DNA of 64,000 nucleotides from Chryseobacterium jejuense. GTDB lineage: Bacteria > Bacteroidota > Bacteroidia > Flavobacteriales > Weeksellaceae. Below are positions 44,058-52,540 of this stretch, piece by piece. The notes under the pieces were generated by a model. That model made no database searches and had not been told where the DNA came from. It worked only from the letters and a program-made list of their open reading frames with translations. Each line of letters begins with the position of its first letter. Positions within the stretch are counted from its first letter, which is position 1. The translations under genes and the position numbers were made by a program. The stretch covers positions 186,001-250,000 of the forward strand of contig NZ_JAGIPR010000007.1 in NCBI RefSeq assembly GCF_017877355.1, read 5' to 3'.

Positions 44058-44783
44058 CTATTTCAAAAGTTTCAGAAGCTCTGTATTTTTATTGGCTTTA
44101 GCCATCTGTAAGGCAGTCTTTCCGGAAACAGTACCATTATCAGTTTCAAAGCTAATTCTTGACTTTTTATCAGCGCCTTGAGACAGAAGATATTTTGCAA
44201 TTTCAGTATCATTCTTTTCTACGGCAAGTAATAAAGCATTATAGCCATCATAATCAAAGAAATCCATTGGCGAATCCTTTCCTTTTAGTGGAAGCTTTTT
44301 GATGAATTCCAGATCTTTGCTTTTTACAGCCAGCAATAAAAGTTTTCCGGGGTCTTCATTATTATTGATGATCTGAGGCTGATGGTTCAGGTATAATTCT
44401 TTTGCGATCTCAAAATTTTCATAGAAGATTGCTGTATACAATGCATTTTGGGCATAAGCTCCTTTTTTGATAAGATAAAAAGTGATTTCCGGACTTCCAT
44501 ATTCAATAGCACCATCTACCAGTTTTTTGTCCGCAGTAATGTTGGCCCCTTTTTCAACCATATATTCAACCATAGGGAAATTTTTTTTCCAGATGGCTGC
44601 CAATACTGGTGCTGTTTCACCTGGAAGCATGGCTTTAATGGGATATCCCTGGTCAATGATTTTCTTTACCAATGGAAAATTATTCTCACGGATGGCCGAA
44701 TAGAAAGCATCAATTTGTTGTTTGTTTTGAGCACTTAATAATGAAGACAAGCATATAATAACGGATATTCCGAATTTTTTCAT
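44058..44783 (-). CDS. secreted ankyrin-repeat protein
   Basis: This 241-residue protein has a signal peptide (1-18, ending LLSAQ) and five or six ankyrin repeats. Examples are NFPLVKKIIDQGYPI, NFPMVEYMVEKGANI, SPEITFYLIKKGAYA, NFEIAKELYLNHQPQI and DTEIAKYLLSQGADKK. Ankyrin repeats bind other proteins, and exported bacterial copies often protect against or inhibit secreted enzymes. The partner here is unknown. It is probably in one transcript with the STM3941-type gene. Confidence 0.85.
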   Translation of the reverse strand: MKKFGISVIICLSSLLSAQNKQQIDAFYSAIRENNFPLVKKIIDQGYPIKAMLPGETAPVLAAIWKKNFPMVEYMVEKGANITADKKLVDGAIEYGSPEITFYLIKKGAYAQNALYTAIFYENFEIAKELYLNHQPQIINNNEDPGKLLLLAVKSKDLEFIKKLPLKGKDSPMDFFDYDGYNALLLAVEKNDTEIAKYLLSQGADKKSRISFETDNGTVSGKTALQMAKANKNTELLKLLK

Positions 44784-44848
44784 TTCAGATATAATTTTAA
44801 TAAGGCGTAAAAATAATTAATTTAAGGGATGATAATGAAATAGGAGGT

Positions 44849-45526
44849 TTATACAACTTCATTTTTCCATTCCTGAGCCAGTGCTTCCACATAGTCTACG
44901 AAATACGTGATATGATGAAATTTATGAAAGGTATACTCTGGTTGATTCTTCAAAAAAAATACATTGTCAAAAGCATGATCGTGGGCAAAAAGGAAAACTT
45001 CTTTTGTTTGGGCATCATAAACTGTAGTATTTCCGTTAGCTTCAATGATGAAACTGATAAAGTCTTTATAATCTATGGGAAGTTTGTTTTCACTTTTACA
45101 TAACTCTTCATAATGGTCATCCCAATCATTAATTCCTAGCGAACAGTTTGATCCAATGAACATAAACTCCTGATTATTCGACAAGCTTGGATGAGGTTGA
45201 TTAAAAGATTCCTGAATACCACCAATCTCATCCAGTAACAGTTTGTGCTCTTCAATAAGTGGAAAAGGTGAGGTGAAATCAGGTTCTGTTTTGTTTAGCC
45301 AGCCGAAAATTTCATTGTTTTTATTCGTCCAGGAAAAAAGACGGTGAGGCTGATGGTCAATGTCCAGATTCAGAACTCTTGCCTGAGATATTAAATCTGT
45401 GAGAATAGGAAATGTATCTGTAAATTTTGGAGATAAGCTGATTTCCGTTTCTGAAACAGTATCAATTTGGGAAGGATGAATCAGCCACGACAAATGCTCT
45501 TTAAAAGCTTTGAAATCTTTATTCAT
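44849..45526 (-). CDS. SMI1/KNR4-like protein, tentative
   Basis: This 225-residue soluble acidic protein is rich in aromatic residues and has no signal peptide. It contains FGWLNKTEPDFTSPFPLIEEHKLL, a segment LPIDYKDFISFIIEANGNTTVYD, and a strand KEVFLFAHDHAF. The last two resemble the LP.dyk.fl...NGg..y and lfah patterns of the SMI1/KNR4 superfamily. In bacteria this family includes many immunity proteins. No toxin is adjacent, so that role is not supported here. Confidence 0.5.
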   Translation of the reverse strand: MNKDFKAFKEHLSWLIHPSQIDTVSETEISLSPKFTDTFPILTDLISQARVLNLDIDHQPHRLFSWTNKNNEIFGWLNKTEPDFTSPFPLIEEHKLLLDEIGGIQESFNQPHPSLSNNQEFMFIGSNCSLGINDWDDHYEELCKSENKLPIDYKDFISFIIEANGNTTVYDAQTKEVFLFAHDHAFDNVFFLKNQPEYTFHKFHHITYFVDYVEALAQEWKNEVV

Positions 45527-45562
45527 GATGTAATTTGATAGTCAAAGATACATTTTTTTGGA

Positions 45563-45586
45563 TGAAGGAAAGGCTGGAAGAGGGTA
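45563..45586. repeat. family-1 repeat fragment, copy e
   Basis: ATGAAGGAAAGGCTGGAAGA then GGGT is a left-arm-type copy of the CTGGAAG family, lying between the SMI1-like and cupin genes. Confidence 0.45.
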
Positions 45587-45642
45587 AACCTATGATGAAA
45601 AAGCTCTCCACCACAGGTTTGATCGTAAAATGAATGACCAGA

Positions 45643-45996
45643 TTAAAGGATTTCCACTTCTTCCGGAACAATAAACAGAATAATACAGCCATTTTCTGAC
45701 GTAACAGAATGCTTGAAGTTGGGTGGAGTATGCAAATAATCTCCTTTTTCCAGATTTCCTCCTGCAATAACCGCATCACCTTCCAGGATGAAAAGTTCCT
45801 CGCCGGCAGGATGGTTGTGATAAGGATAGCTTGCTCCAGGTTCAAATTTTAAAAGGATTGTGGTAGACCGGTTTTGCTCCGGATCAAATTTTAAAGATTT
45901 TACAAAAATACCTTCGTAGTGAATTCCTTTTTCAATTAAAGGCTGCCATTCTTTTTGTTCTGTTTTTACGATGTAATCGTTGATACTAGTGCTCAT
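45643..45996 (-). CDS. cupin-domain (ChrR-like) protein
   Basis: This 117-residue single-cupin protein carries the first metal motif YPYHNHPAGEELFILEG (about 55-71) and the second TPPNFKHSV near residue 93. Both contain the His/Glu ligands of the family, so it probably binds a metal. It is close to the anti-sigma ChrR cupin type but lacks the anti-sigma domain. It is 22 bases downstream of a DoxX-like gene and is probably co-transcribed, a pairing that suggests an oxidative or quinone-related function. Confidence 0.85.
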   Translation of the reverse strand: MSTSINDYIVKTEQKEWQPLIEKGIHYEGIFVKSLKFDPEQNRSTTILLKFEPGASYPYHNHPAGEELFILEGDAVIAGGNLEKGDYLHTPPNFKHSVTSENGCIILFIVPEEVEIL

Positions 45997-46018
45997 GATA
46001 TTAAATTTTAAATGATAA

Positions 46019-46435
46019 TTAATGTAAAAGTTGTTCTAAAGACCATGGATAATGAGGAAAAGTACTCAGTAAAAATGCTCCGGCGCTGAACACGAATACA
46101 GAATAATCCAAAGGTTCCTTACAGCCAAAAGAAATGCTCATAGCTATGGCAAAGATTAAGGTCAGGACAGATGCAGACAACGCTGTTCTACGGATCTGAA
46201 ATCCTGCCAAGAGTAGAATACCAAGAGTTAATTCCGCAATGGTAGATACAACAGCAAGTGTAGGAATCCAGGAAGAAGGCAAAAATGAATTGACTTCAGC
46301 AGTATAATGAACAAAATTTTTCCACCCTGAAGATTGTGCTCCCCAAAGATTCAAGCGGCTGGCTGCTGCTGATAAAAATCCGGTTGCCAATGCTATTCTT
46401 AGCAAAAAAACGGCGATGTCCTGTCTTGTTTTCAT
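46019..46435 (-). CDS. DoxX-family membrane protein
   Basis: The start at 46435 (MKTRQDIAVFLLRIALATGF) fits the family better than the upstream Met at 46468. It leaves 138 residues with four transmembrane helices, including LLRIALATGFLSA, ELTLGILLLAGFQIRR and SVFVFSAGAFLL. DoxX-like proteins are small quinone-associated or redox-linked membrane proteins with poorly known activity. It shares a transcript with the cupin gene. Confidence 0.85.
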   Translation of the reverse strand: MKTRQDIAVFLLRIALATGFLSAAASRLNLWGAQSSGWKNFVHYTAEVNSFLPSSWIPTLAVVSTIAELTLGILLLAGFQIRRTALSASVLTLIFAIAMSISFGCKEPLDYSVFVFSAGAFLLSTFPHYPWSLEQLLH

Positions 46436-46626
46436 AAGAGTAATTTTAGTTCTTAATGACAGGTACAAAGTTCAGCGAAAGGAATCGCCTAAAGAATAGA
46501 CAATTCCGGGAAAAGCATATAATATTTTAATGAAATTCAGGATTCGGGGTCAATAAATTATATTAGATCAGTTTCAAAAGTTGAGGAACATAATATTGTT
46601 TATATTGAATCTGCTTTTAATTGAGA

Positions 46627-46797
46627 TGCAAAGTCTTAAGAAACTTATGTTTTATTTTTAAGGAGGCAAAGGTGGCATCAACGGAGTTGATTCGATGAAG
46701 CGGCTGGATAATATTCGCTTCATCAGAATCGATTGCCAATCGATTCCTTATTAGCTCACTTAAGAATAATGCGCATTTTAAATAAAAACTTTGCGTG
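46627..46797. repeat. family-2 element, copy C
   Basis: The ends GATGCAAAGTCTTAAG and AATAAAAACTTTGCGTG face inwards. The inside carries TTTTTAAGGAGGCAAAG and two GATTCGAT/ATCGATTC palindromes. Together with a half family-1 motif at 46897-46917 (AACTTCCCACTTCCAGAACT) it fills the 489-base gap before the AraC gene; no gene is seen there. Confidence 0.55.
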
Positions 46798-46924
46798 AAA
46801 AAAACAGAAAAAAACTTAGAAGGTAAAAGATTAATTATTTTGGTTCTCTACATTGATTAAGTTTTTAGCACTGATCTATTGTGATATAGACCTCAGAAAC
46901 TTCCCACTTCCAGAACTAAAAAAC

Positions 46925-47713
46925 TTAATTTTTTACTGACCTTTGGTAATCTTTGGGAGACAGGGAAGTATGTTTTTTGAAGAAATTCGAAAAGTAAAAA
47001 GGATCATTAAATCCCAGCCGGTAAGCGATTTCTTTAACGCTCAGCTTTTCATAAAGCAATAATCTTTTGGCTTCGGAAATAGTAAGGCTATAGATGACGT
47101 TTTGGGCCGTTTTATTGGTATGGAGCTTAGAAACTTCATTAAGTTTAGCTTCAGTAGTTGCCAAAGCATCTGCATGATAGGATACAGGATGATTATTTGA
47201 AAAATTATTTCGGACACTTTCCAAAAATTTTAAGAACAGAGCATCCGGTTTCCATATTTCATCACCATTGGCAATTTTACTGCGGTTAATTTCCACCAAT
47301 AATAATTCTACCAGAGAATGGGTAGAAATCAGGTGTTGATAAGGTTTTTCATGGATTTCCTTTTCAATAAGGTTAAGTGTTTCTGTAAAAAATGATGGGT
47401 GTTGAACAGTAATCATTTCATTCATTCCAAAGTGGCAGAATAATCCATTGTGAAAAATCAGTTCAATGTCGCTGTCACTTTTACAGAAAAAATCTAAGGT
47501 GAATTCAAGAGCAGTAAGTTCACCTTCCACCGAGACCAGCTGATGAAACTGTCCGGAAGTAATGGTAATGGTTTGGCTGCTTTTCAGGATGAAAACATTT
47601 TCGTCAATCAGAATTTCAGCAGTCCCTTTGCTACACCAGAACAAAGTATATTTTATGACCCTTCTTGGTTCGGGATGCCCTGACTGGTTAGAATATTTTT
47701 TTACTTCAATCAT
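46925..47713 (-). CDS. AraC-family transcriptional regulator
   Basis: This 262-residue protein has an N-terminal cupin-like sensor (about 1-130; VFILKSSQTITITSGQFHQLVS) and a C-terminal double HTH (about 165-262). The HTH contains LSVKEIAYRLGFNDPFYFSNFFKKHTSLSPKDYQ, the standard AraC signature. The ligand is unknown. It is divergent from the thioredoxin-like gene across 149 bases, which may be a target. Confidence 0.92.
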   Translation of the reverse strand: MIEVKKYSNQSGHPEPRRVIKYTLFWCSKGTAEILIDENVFILKSSQTITITSGQFHQLVSVEGELTALEFTLDFFCKSDSDIELIFHNGLFCHFGMNEMITVQHPSFFTETLNLIEKEIHEKPYQHLISTHSLVELLLVEINRSKIANGDEIWKPDALFLKFLESVRNNFSNNHPVSYHADALATTEAKLNEVSKLHTNKTAQNVIYSLTISEAKRLLLYEKLSVKEIAYRLGFNDPFYFSNFFKKHTSLSPKDYQRSVKN

Positions 47714-47862
47714 TTTTTATATTGATTAAAAATGAAAATCATGGTATTTTATTAAGACGAAATTACAAAAAATGGCCATGTGAAATATAGATTTTATACT
47801 ATGAATTTCAGTGGGTATAAAAGAGAAAAATTCCTACATTCGTACAGCATAAAATAAATTCA

Positions 47863-48375
47863 ATGAAATATTCAAAAATTATTGTAGTCATTGCGCTATT
47901 GCTATTTCAGCTTGGTGCAGCACAGGAAAAAGCTGATGTTGTATTAAATAAAGCTTCTATTGAGGCTAAAGAAAGTAAGAAAAATGTTTTATTAGTATTT
48001 CATGCTTCGTGGTGCAAATGGTGCAAGATCATGGAAAAAAATATGAACCTTCCGGAAACACAGCCTATTTTCGGGGATAGATTTGTCACTGCTTATGTAG
48101 ATGTTCAGGAAAGAGGAGAGAAGAAATCTCTTGAAAATCCTGGTGGGCAGGAATTGATGAATAAATACAAAGGAGAAAATGCAGGACTTCCGTTTTGGCT
48201 GATCTTAAATCCGAAAGGCGAGATACTGGCAGACTCATTTAATGCCAAAGGAGAAAATTTGGGATCACCTTCAACACCTGAAGAAGTGGCAACTTTTATT
48301 GCAAAGCTTGAGAAAAGCTCAAAACTGAAAAAAGAGGAAGCTCAGATCATTGAAAAGGTATTTGTGAAAAAGTAA
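47863..48375 (+). CDS. exported thioredoxin-fold thiol reductase
   Basis: This 170-residue protein has a signal peptide (1-20, ending LGAAQ) and a thioredoxin-like domain with the active site ASWCKWCKIME (Cys at about 50 and 53). LPFWLILNPKGEIL carries the cis-Pro region near residue 109. It belongs to the DUF255/thioredoxin_7-like group rather than to TrxA proper. It probably reduces disulfides in the periplasm. TACATTCGTAC upstream may be a -7 element. It ends at a strong inverted repeat shared with the convergent gene. Confidence 0.88.
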   Translation: MKYSKIIVVIALLLFQLGAAQEKADVVLNKASIEAKESKKNVLLVFHASWCKWCKIMEKNMNLPETQPIFGDRFVTAYVDVQERGEKKSLENPGGQELMNKYKGENAGLPFWLILNPKGEILADSFNAKGENLGSPSTPEEVATFIAKLEKSSKLKKEEAQIIEKVFVKK

Positions 48376-48457
48376 ATTTCTTGGATGCGAAATTATTATG
48401 TTTTTGTTAGATACAGAGCATAGAAGACTGGCAATATTTTTTGCCGGTGATATACGG

Positions 48458-48517
48458 AAAGGCAAAGAAAGTAAAGAGAATTGATAGATTTAACCTCTTT
48501 AGCTTTCTTTGCCTTTT
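48458..48517. terminator. bidirectional terminator
   Basis: AAAGGCAAAGAAAGTAAAGAG and CTCTTTAGCTTTCTTTGCCTTT form a 21-bp stem with one bulged base, between the convergent thioredoxin and 131-residue protein genes. Confidence 0.75.
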
Positions 48518-48542
48518 AATTTTAATGTTATTTTAGCAATAG

Positions 48543-48938
48543 CTATTTTCCAAAGTAAATCTGATCCTGCTTCTGCTGCTCATTATAAATGATCTGGAAA
48601 CTTACCGGCATATACTGATAAAGAAGCTTCCAATGGGCAATCTTAGCATGTTTTTTAAAGCTTTCAAAAGATCTTATAAAGATATTTTCGATCATTGTTC
48701 TTACATAGGAATTTCCATTTCTGTAAAGTCCGTCCATCAGTTTGATGTGATGGGCAATAATGTTAATCTTCGATTCCAGCAGCAGACCTTTCAGATAATT
48801 AACGGTCGCCTGCATAATTCCTGCAAAATTATCCTGAACAGATAACTGTATGATCTCTTTGCGAAGTCGAGGATAGAAAAATTTTAAGTATTCAACAGCT
48901 ATTTTTTGATTAATAGTTTGCATTTGTACTTTCATCAT
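48543..48938 (-). CDS. helical protein, paralogue of 49204-49560
   Basis: This 131-residue, mostly alpha-helical soluble protein is of unknown function. It shares with its neighbour at 49204-49560 the pattern D..Y..G......IEN.FI.S...F (here MDGLYRNGNSYVRTMIENIFI). Such proteins resemble a DUF7674-type family as I remember it. A 43-residue membrane peptide gene lies 51 bases upstream on the same strand, so the pair may form a unit. Alternative starts are Met2 and Met6; Met6 aligns best with the paralogue. Confidence 0.7.
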   Translation of the reverse strand: MMKVQMQTINQKIAVEYLKFFYPRLRKEIIQLSVQDNFAGIMQATVNYLKGLLLESKINIIAHHIKLMDGLYRNGNSYVRTMIENIFIRSFESFKKHAKIAHWKLLYQYMPVSFQIIYNEQQKQDQIYFGK

Positions 48939-48989
48939 AATTTAGAATTTTTCAAACACTTTATATTGCAGCGAAATGTATACCAAAAT

Positions 48990-49121
48990 TTAAAGACATG
49001 CCGCAAAAATAAAAACACCAACAATCACAGCGATATGGGTGAGTAATATCTCTGTATTGTGTCTATTAGTCGTGTTTTTTAATGTTTTCCAGTCGGAAAT
49101 TCTTCTGATTTTATTTTTCAT
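48990..49121 (-). CDS. 43-residue single-helix membrane peptide
   Basis: It encodes MKNKIRRISDWKTLKNTTNR followed by a helix LLTHIAVIVGVFIFAAC. The layout is a basic cytoplasmic head of about 26 residues and one C-terminal transmembrane segment. The same layout recurs in the 54-residue peptide at 49574-49738, which also precedes a paralogue of the downstream gene. That parallel is the main reason to accept it as real. It lies between two members of the paralogous family. Confidence 0.55.
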   Translation of the reverse strand: MKNKIRRISDWKTLKNTTNRHNTEILLTHIAVIVGVFIFAACL

Positions 49122-49203
49122 AATCTATTGATTGTGAGTTATTTTTAGTTTTGTTTAATTTAAACACTTTGTAATGAAACCGTTTAAAAATGTAATAAAC
49201 ACT

Positions 49204-49560
49204 TTATAAACCATGACTGTAAATTTGTCTCGAATAGCTGTTTTTCAGGTCAGAAGAAATGTGACTGAAGATCATTTGGCGGTATTCTTTGCTGCAAAAT
49301 GCCGTAAAATTATCCAGAGAGTAGATAAAAGTGTTCTCAATGGCATTTTTTAACAGCGTATCACCATGAATGTACATTTTGTCTATTTTTTGTAAACTTT
49401 TGAATAGCAGATTACTGTCATTCTGACGGATCATATTTTTAATACGTTCCGTGAAAGTCCTGATCACACTGTATGAATTAGGACTTTTTGTTTCATTCAA
49501 TTCCGTTTCAAAGTCAGGAAATAGTTCTGTGATTTCCTGTACAGCCTGTAAATAGTTCAT
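49204..49560 (-). CDS. helical protein, paralogue of 48543-48938
   Basis: The start at 49560 (MNYLQAVQEITELFPDFETE) is chosen because the in-frame extension to 49614 overlaps the upstream membrane-peptide gene and looks non-coding. The 118-residue helical protein contains IDKMYIHGDTLLKNAIENTFIYS, matching its paralogue. No catalytic motif is visible. It begins 13 bases after the membrane-peptide gene and is probably co-translated with it. Confidence 0.72.
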   Translation of the reverse strand: MNYLQAVQEITELFPDFETELNETKSPNSYSVIRTFTERIKNMIRQNDSNLLFKSLQKIDKMYIHGDTLLKNAIENTFIYSLDNFTAFCSKEYRQMIFSHISSDLKNSYSRQIYSHGL

Positions 49561-49573
49561 AGTATATATTGTG

Positions 49574-49738
49574 TTAAATGTGGTTTTGCTCCAATAATTT
49601 GATGAAGGCTCCAAACATGAAAATGATTAAAAAAGCGATAAAAAGAAGGTGATAAGGTTTCAGCCATTTAGGCGTTTGTGGTCCTCTGCTTTTTAATCTT
49701 CTTAATTTGTCTATTCTGTTCAATGTTTTCAAGTCCAT
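49574..49738 (-). CDS. 54-residue single-helix membrane peptide
   Basis: Starting at 49738 (MDLKTLNRIDKLRRLKSRGP), it has a very basic head of about 30 residues. One transmembrane helix (YHLLFIAFLIIFMFGAFI) and a short tail follow. A longer in-frame start at 49768 is possible. It is paired with the helical protein gene 13 bases downstream, in the same way as the smaller unit at 48543-49121. Confidence 0.65.
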   Translation of the reverse strand: MDLKTLNRIDKLRRLKSRGPQTPKWLKPYHLLFIAFLIIFMFGAFIKLLEQNHI

Positions 49739-50004
49739 TTTTTTATGTTTTGAAAGTAATGATGCCAATGGTATACCTTTGAATGGTGTTTTGATTTAAT
49801 GTATTGAAAGTGAGCTTGTTGTTGGTTTGTTTCTGAATTTTAAAACAAGGAAAAGCATTTCAAAATGATAAGAATTTTATCAAATTGGAAGAGATGACTA
49901 AGAACCATTAAGATGTAATAAAGTTTTAAGAATATTAAAAAGAGCTTCACTTTATTCAGGGATATTTGAAAATATATCAAAATCTTGAACTTGTAAGTTT
50001 TTTA

Positions 50005-50171
50005 CACGCAAAGAATTAGTGATTCGAATGTTTAATTTTAGGAGGCTAAAAGTGATGACTTCGCCACTGATGAAGTTTTGTGACTATGTATATGCTTCGT
50101 AAGAATCAATTCATTGATTCCATTCTTTGCTCCCTTAAAATAAAGCGGTGGAATTATATTTCTTTGCGTTT
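50005..50171. repeat. family-2 element, copy D
   Basis: The termini ACGCAAAGAAT and TTTCTTTGCGT face inwards, with the core GAATCAATTCATTGATTC and CTTTGCTCCCTTAAAA inside. The 604-base gap between 49739 and 50342 holds nothing else I can support. Confidence 0.65.
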
Positions 50172-50342
50172 ATTTTTTAGCAGATGGTGCTACAGATTCA
50201 ATCTACAGAGTCTGTCATTGACTTTGTCGAATCTTCGATTTGTGGTTCAAAAACTCAAAGTAATTCAAAACAAAATCAATACTGTTTTTAAGTTTCATAG
50301 AAAGGATAGAATGAATATCTTTGCAGTCCAAATATTCAGAAG

Positions 50343-51356
50343 ATGTTTTCAAAAATCATAGTACACAGAGTCGGAAATAAGATCAACGGAGATTCTCTAA
50401 CGCTTTCCCAGGAGGAATTGAAGTTGGAGGAAGGAATGGCAGAGATGCTTGAGGATTACTTTTTAGGATCATTCAAGTCAGAAGAAACTTTTCATTTTTA
50501 CAGTGATACGTATCTGGTGAATAATCCGGTTTACAGTGCCATATCTGAAATTTTTGAAGATAAATCTAAGTTTATCTGGGAATCTGAAAATATTGCAAAA
50601 CACCTTTTCGAAGCGGCTGAAAACCCTAGAGTTCAGAGTGGAGAATTGTTTATTGTACTTTTTGAAGACGAAAGTGACCGTCCGGATAGAGTAGATAAAA
50701 TCGGTATCTTTAAAACTGAGAAAAGAGAATCATTCCTGAAAATTAATCCTGCAGAAGAAACATTTGATATTGAAAAAGATCAGGGAATCGGTTTATCCAA
50801 AATTGATAAAGCTGCTTTAATCTACAACAATAATAAGGATACAGGATATGTACTTTCCGTGGTTGACAACAACAAAAACGGAGATATGTACTACTGGTTT
50901 GAAGACTTCTTAAAAGTAAAACAGCGTGATGATGAGTATTTCCATACGCAGGAAGCATTGATGGTTTACAAGGATTATATTACGAAACAACTTCCACAGG
51001 AATTTGAGGTTTCAAAAGCAGATCAGGCAGATTTCCTGAATAAATCCATCAACTTCTTCAAAGAAAAAGAAGAATTTAAACTGGACGAATTTGCCAATGA
51101 AGTATTGGGAGATGAGCATGTGATCGAAAGTTTTGTGAACTTTAAAACTGATTACGAACAGGATATGCAGGTAAATATTGCTGAAGAATTCCCAATCAGT
51201 GAGGCTGCAGTGAAAAAAACTCAAAGACATTTTAAAAGTATTATCAAACTAGATAAAAATTTCCATATTTACATCCACGGAGACCGTCAAAAACTTGAGA
51301 TGGGAGAGGATGATAAAGGGAAATACTACAGATTGTATTTCGAAAAAGAAGTATAA
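50343..51356 (+). CDS. nucleoid-associated protein (NdpA/YejK-like)
   Basis: This 337-residue cytosolic protein matches the 37-kDa nucleoid-associated family. It begins with IIVHRVGNKINGDSLTLSQ, then LEEGMAEMLEDYFLG, IGIFKTEKRESFLK, a central DQGIGLSKIDKAALI, and a C-terminal IHIYIHGD-like strand (FHIYIHGDRQKLE). The E. coli homologue YejK associates with nucleoid DNA; the exact role is not settled. It appears monocistronic, with 58 bases to the next gene. Confidence 0.88.
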   Translation: MFSKIIVHRVGNKINGDSLTLSQEELKLEEGMAEMLEDYFLGSFKSEETFHFYSDTYLVNNPVYSAISEIFEDKSKFIWESENIAKHLFEAAENPRVQSGELFIVLFEDESDRPDRVDKIGIFKTEKRESFLKINPAEETFDIEKDQGIGLSKIDKAALIYNNNKDTGYVLSVVDNNKNGDMYYWFEDFLKVKQRDDEYFHTQEALMVYKDYITKQLPQEFEVSKADQADFLNKSINFFKEKEEFKLDEFANEVLGDEHVIESFVNFKTDYEQDMQVNIAEEFPISEAAVKKTQRHFKSIIKLDKNFHIYIHGDRQKLEMGEDDKGKYYRLYFEKEV

Positions 51357-51414
51357 TAGAGATCAATTCATTAAATAATATCATAACTTTATTGCTGATT
51401 ACAAAATAGCAGTT

Positions 51415-52377
51415 ATGAAGTTTATGATTGTTTTTTGGGGAGCTTTCCTCTTTTTCTTCTGTGTACCTTTCCCGATTTTCATTTATATGATAACGGAGGA
51501 GGTCACAACAGGACCGAGAAATTCATTAGCGGTAAGCTATGGATTTCTCGGTCTTTCTTTATTAATATGGGGATATATTCTCGTATTCTTTATTAATGTT
51601 CTTTTCATTAAAACCTTTAAACAGAGGAATACTATTCATTCCATCCTGAGAAACGGTATTCCCAGAGACGCAAAGGTGATGCGTTACCAGCTTTTAAAAT
51701 ATTTTCCAAAAAACAATATGAATGCCATTCAGATTGTTCTTTCATTTCCTAATCTCAGGAATACCCAGATTGAGCATGAGATGATGTTTCATGATTCCAA
51801 GCCACAGGAAAAAAGGTTTGATGTGGAAAATCATGTAAAAGTATTGTTAAATCCTAATGTTTCGCAGGAACCTTATTTCATTTTAAGTGACCAGAAAGTT
51901 GGATTCAATGCATCGGGAATGATCTTAAGAATTGTGTTTACTGTACTGTTAGTTACTTATATTATTGGCTTGTACTCTTATTTCTATATCAGAGAATCCT
52001 CTGATTTTGGCTGGCAGTTTCTCACTTTCATGCATCCAATTATTTTCAGTGGCGTGATGACCCTTATTTATGTATTGGTTTTTCAGTTGATTATAGGGAA
52101 GTTTTTTAAGAATAAAATGGAAGAACGGATTCTCTTTGCGGGAAGAAATGCAGACGCTCATATTCTCAGTGTTAGTGAAACCGGAGTTACCATTAACGAT
52201 CAGCCGCAGATTATGTTTCAGGTAAGCTTCAAAGATTTTAGAGGAAATGAACATATTGCAACCTATAAAAAAATTGTAAGCCATCTGAATCTTTCCTCTG
52301 TACCTAAAAAAGGAACTATAGAGATTATGTATGAAGAAAATGATCCAAAGAAGATTATGATTCCGAAGATATTTTAA
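51415..52377 (+). CDS. membrane protein with two DUF3592-like halves
   Basis: This 320-residue protein has two transmembrane helices at the start (about 5-27 and 40-65), a soluble domain (about 78-160), two further helices (about 172-195 and 205-235) and a second soluble domain (about 240-320). Each soluble part carries the pattern of a short strand-rich SHOCT/DUF3592 unit: DAKVMRYQ ... IQIVLSFP and DAHILSVSETGVTINDQPQIMFQV ... GTIEIMYEENDPKKI. The protein therefore looks like an internal duplication. No function is known. Confidence 0.7.
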   Translation: MKFMIVFWGAFLFFFCVPFPIFIYMITEEVTTGPRNSLAVSYGFLGLSLLIWGYILVFFINVLFIKTFKQRNTIHSILRNGIPRDAKVMRYQLLKYFPKNNMNAIQIVLSFPNLRNTQIEHEMMFHDSKPQEKRFDVENHVKVLLNPNVSQEPYFILSDQKVGFNASGMILRIVFTVLLVTYIIGLYSYFYIRESSDFGWQFLTFMHPIIFSGVMTLIYVLVFQLIIGKFFKNKMEERILFAGRNADAHILSVSETGVTINDQPQIMFQVSFKDFRGNEHIATYKKIVSHLNLSSVPKKGTIEIMYEENDPKKIMIPKIF

Positions 52378-52380
52378 AAG

Positions 52381-52475
52381 GCAGGAAGCTGGAAGAGGGA
52401 GGCTGGAAGTTAACCTCAGTGTACTAATTTCTTTATGACCTTCATAACTTCCATCTTCCAGCCTCCTTCTTCCAA
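52381..52475. repeat. family-1 repeat, copy g (best preserved)
   Basis: The left arm GCAGGAAGCTGGAAGAGGGA then GGCTGGAAGTTAA (52381-52413) and the right arm ATAACTTCCATCTTCCAGCC then TCCTTCTTCCA (about 52445-52475) are inverted copies around 30 bases. Confidence 0.75.
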
Positions 52476-52540
52476 TCTAAACCATCCCGAAATATTTACT
52501 TCAAACCGACGTTATTATCTTTATTCCCAAAGTTGATCCT

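Noticed and set aside
45519..45845. 108-residue minus-strand frame
   Set aside because: It overlaps the cupin gene in another frame; the cupin frame carries the conserved metal motifs.
50080..50361. 93-residue reading frame before the nucleoid-associated gene
   Set aside because: It lies in a family-2 repeat and runs into the real gene start; its composition is not protein-like.
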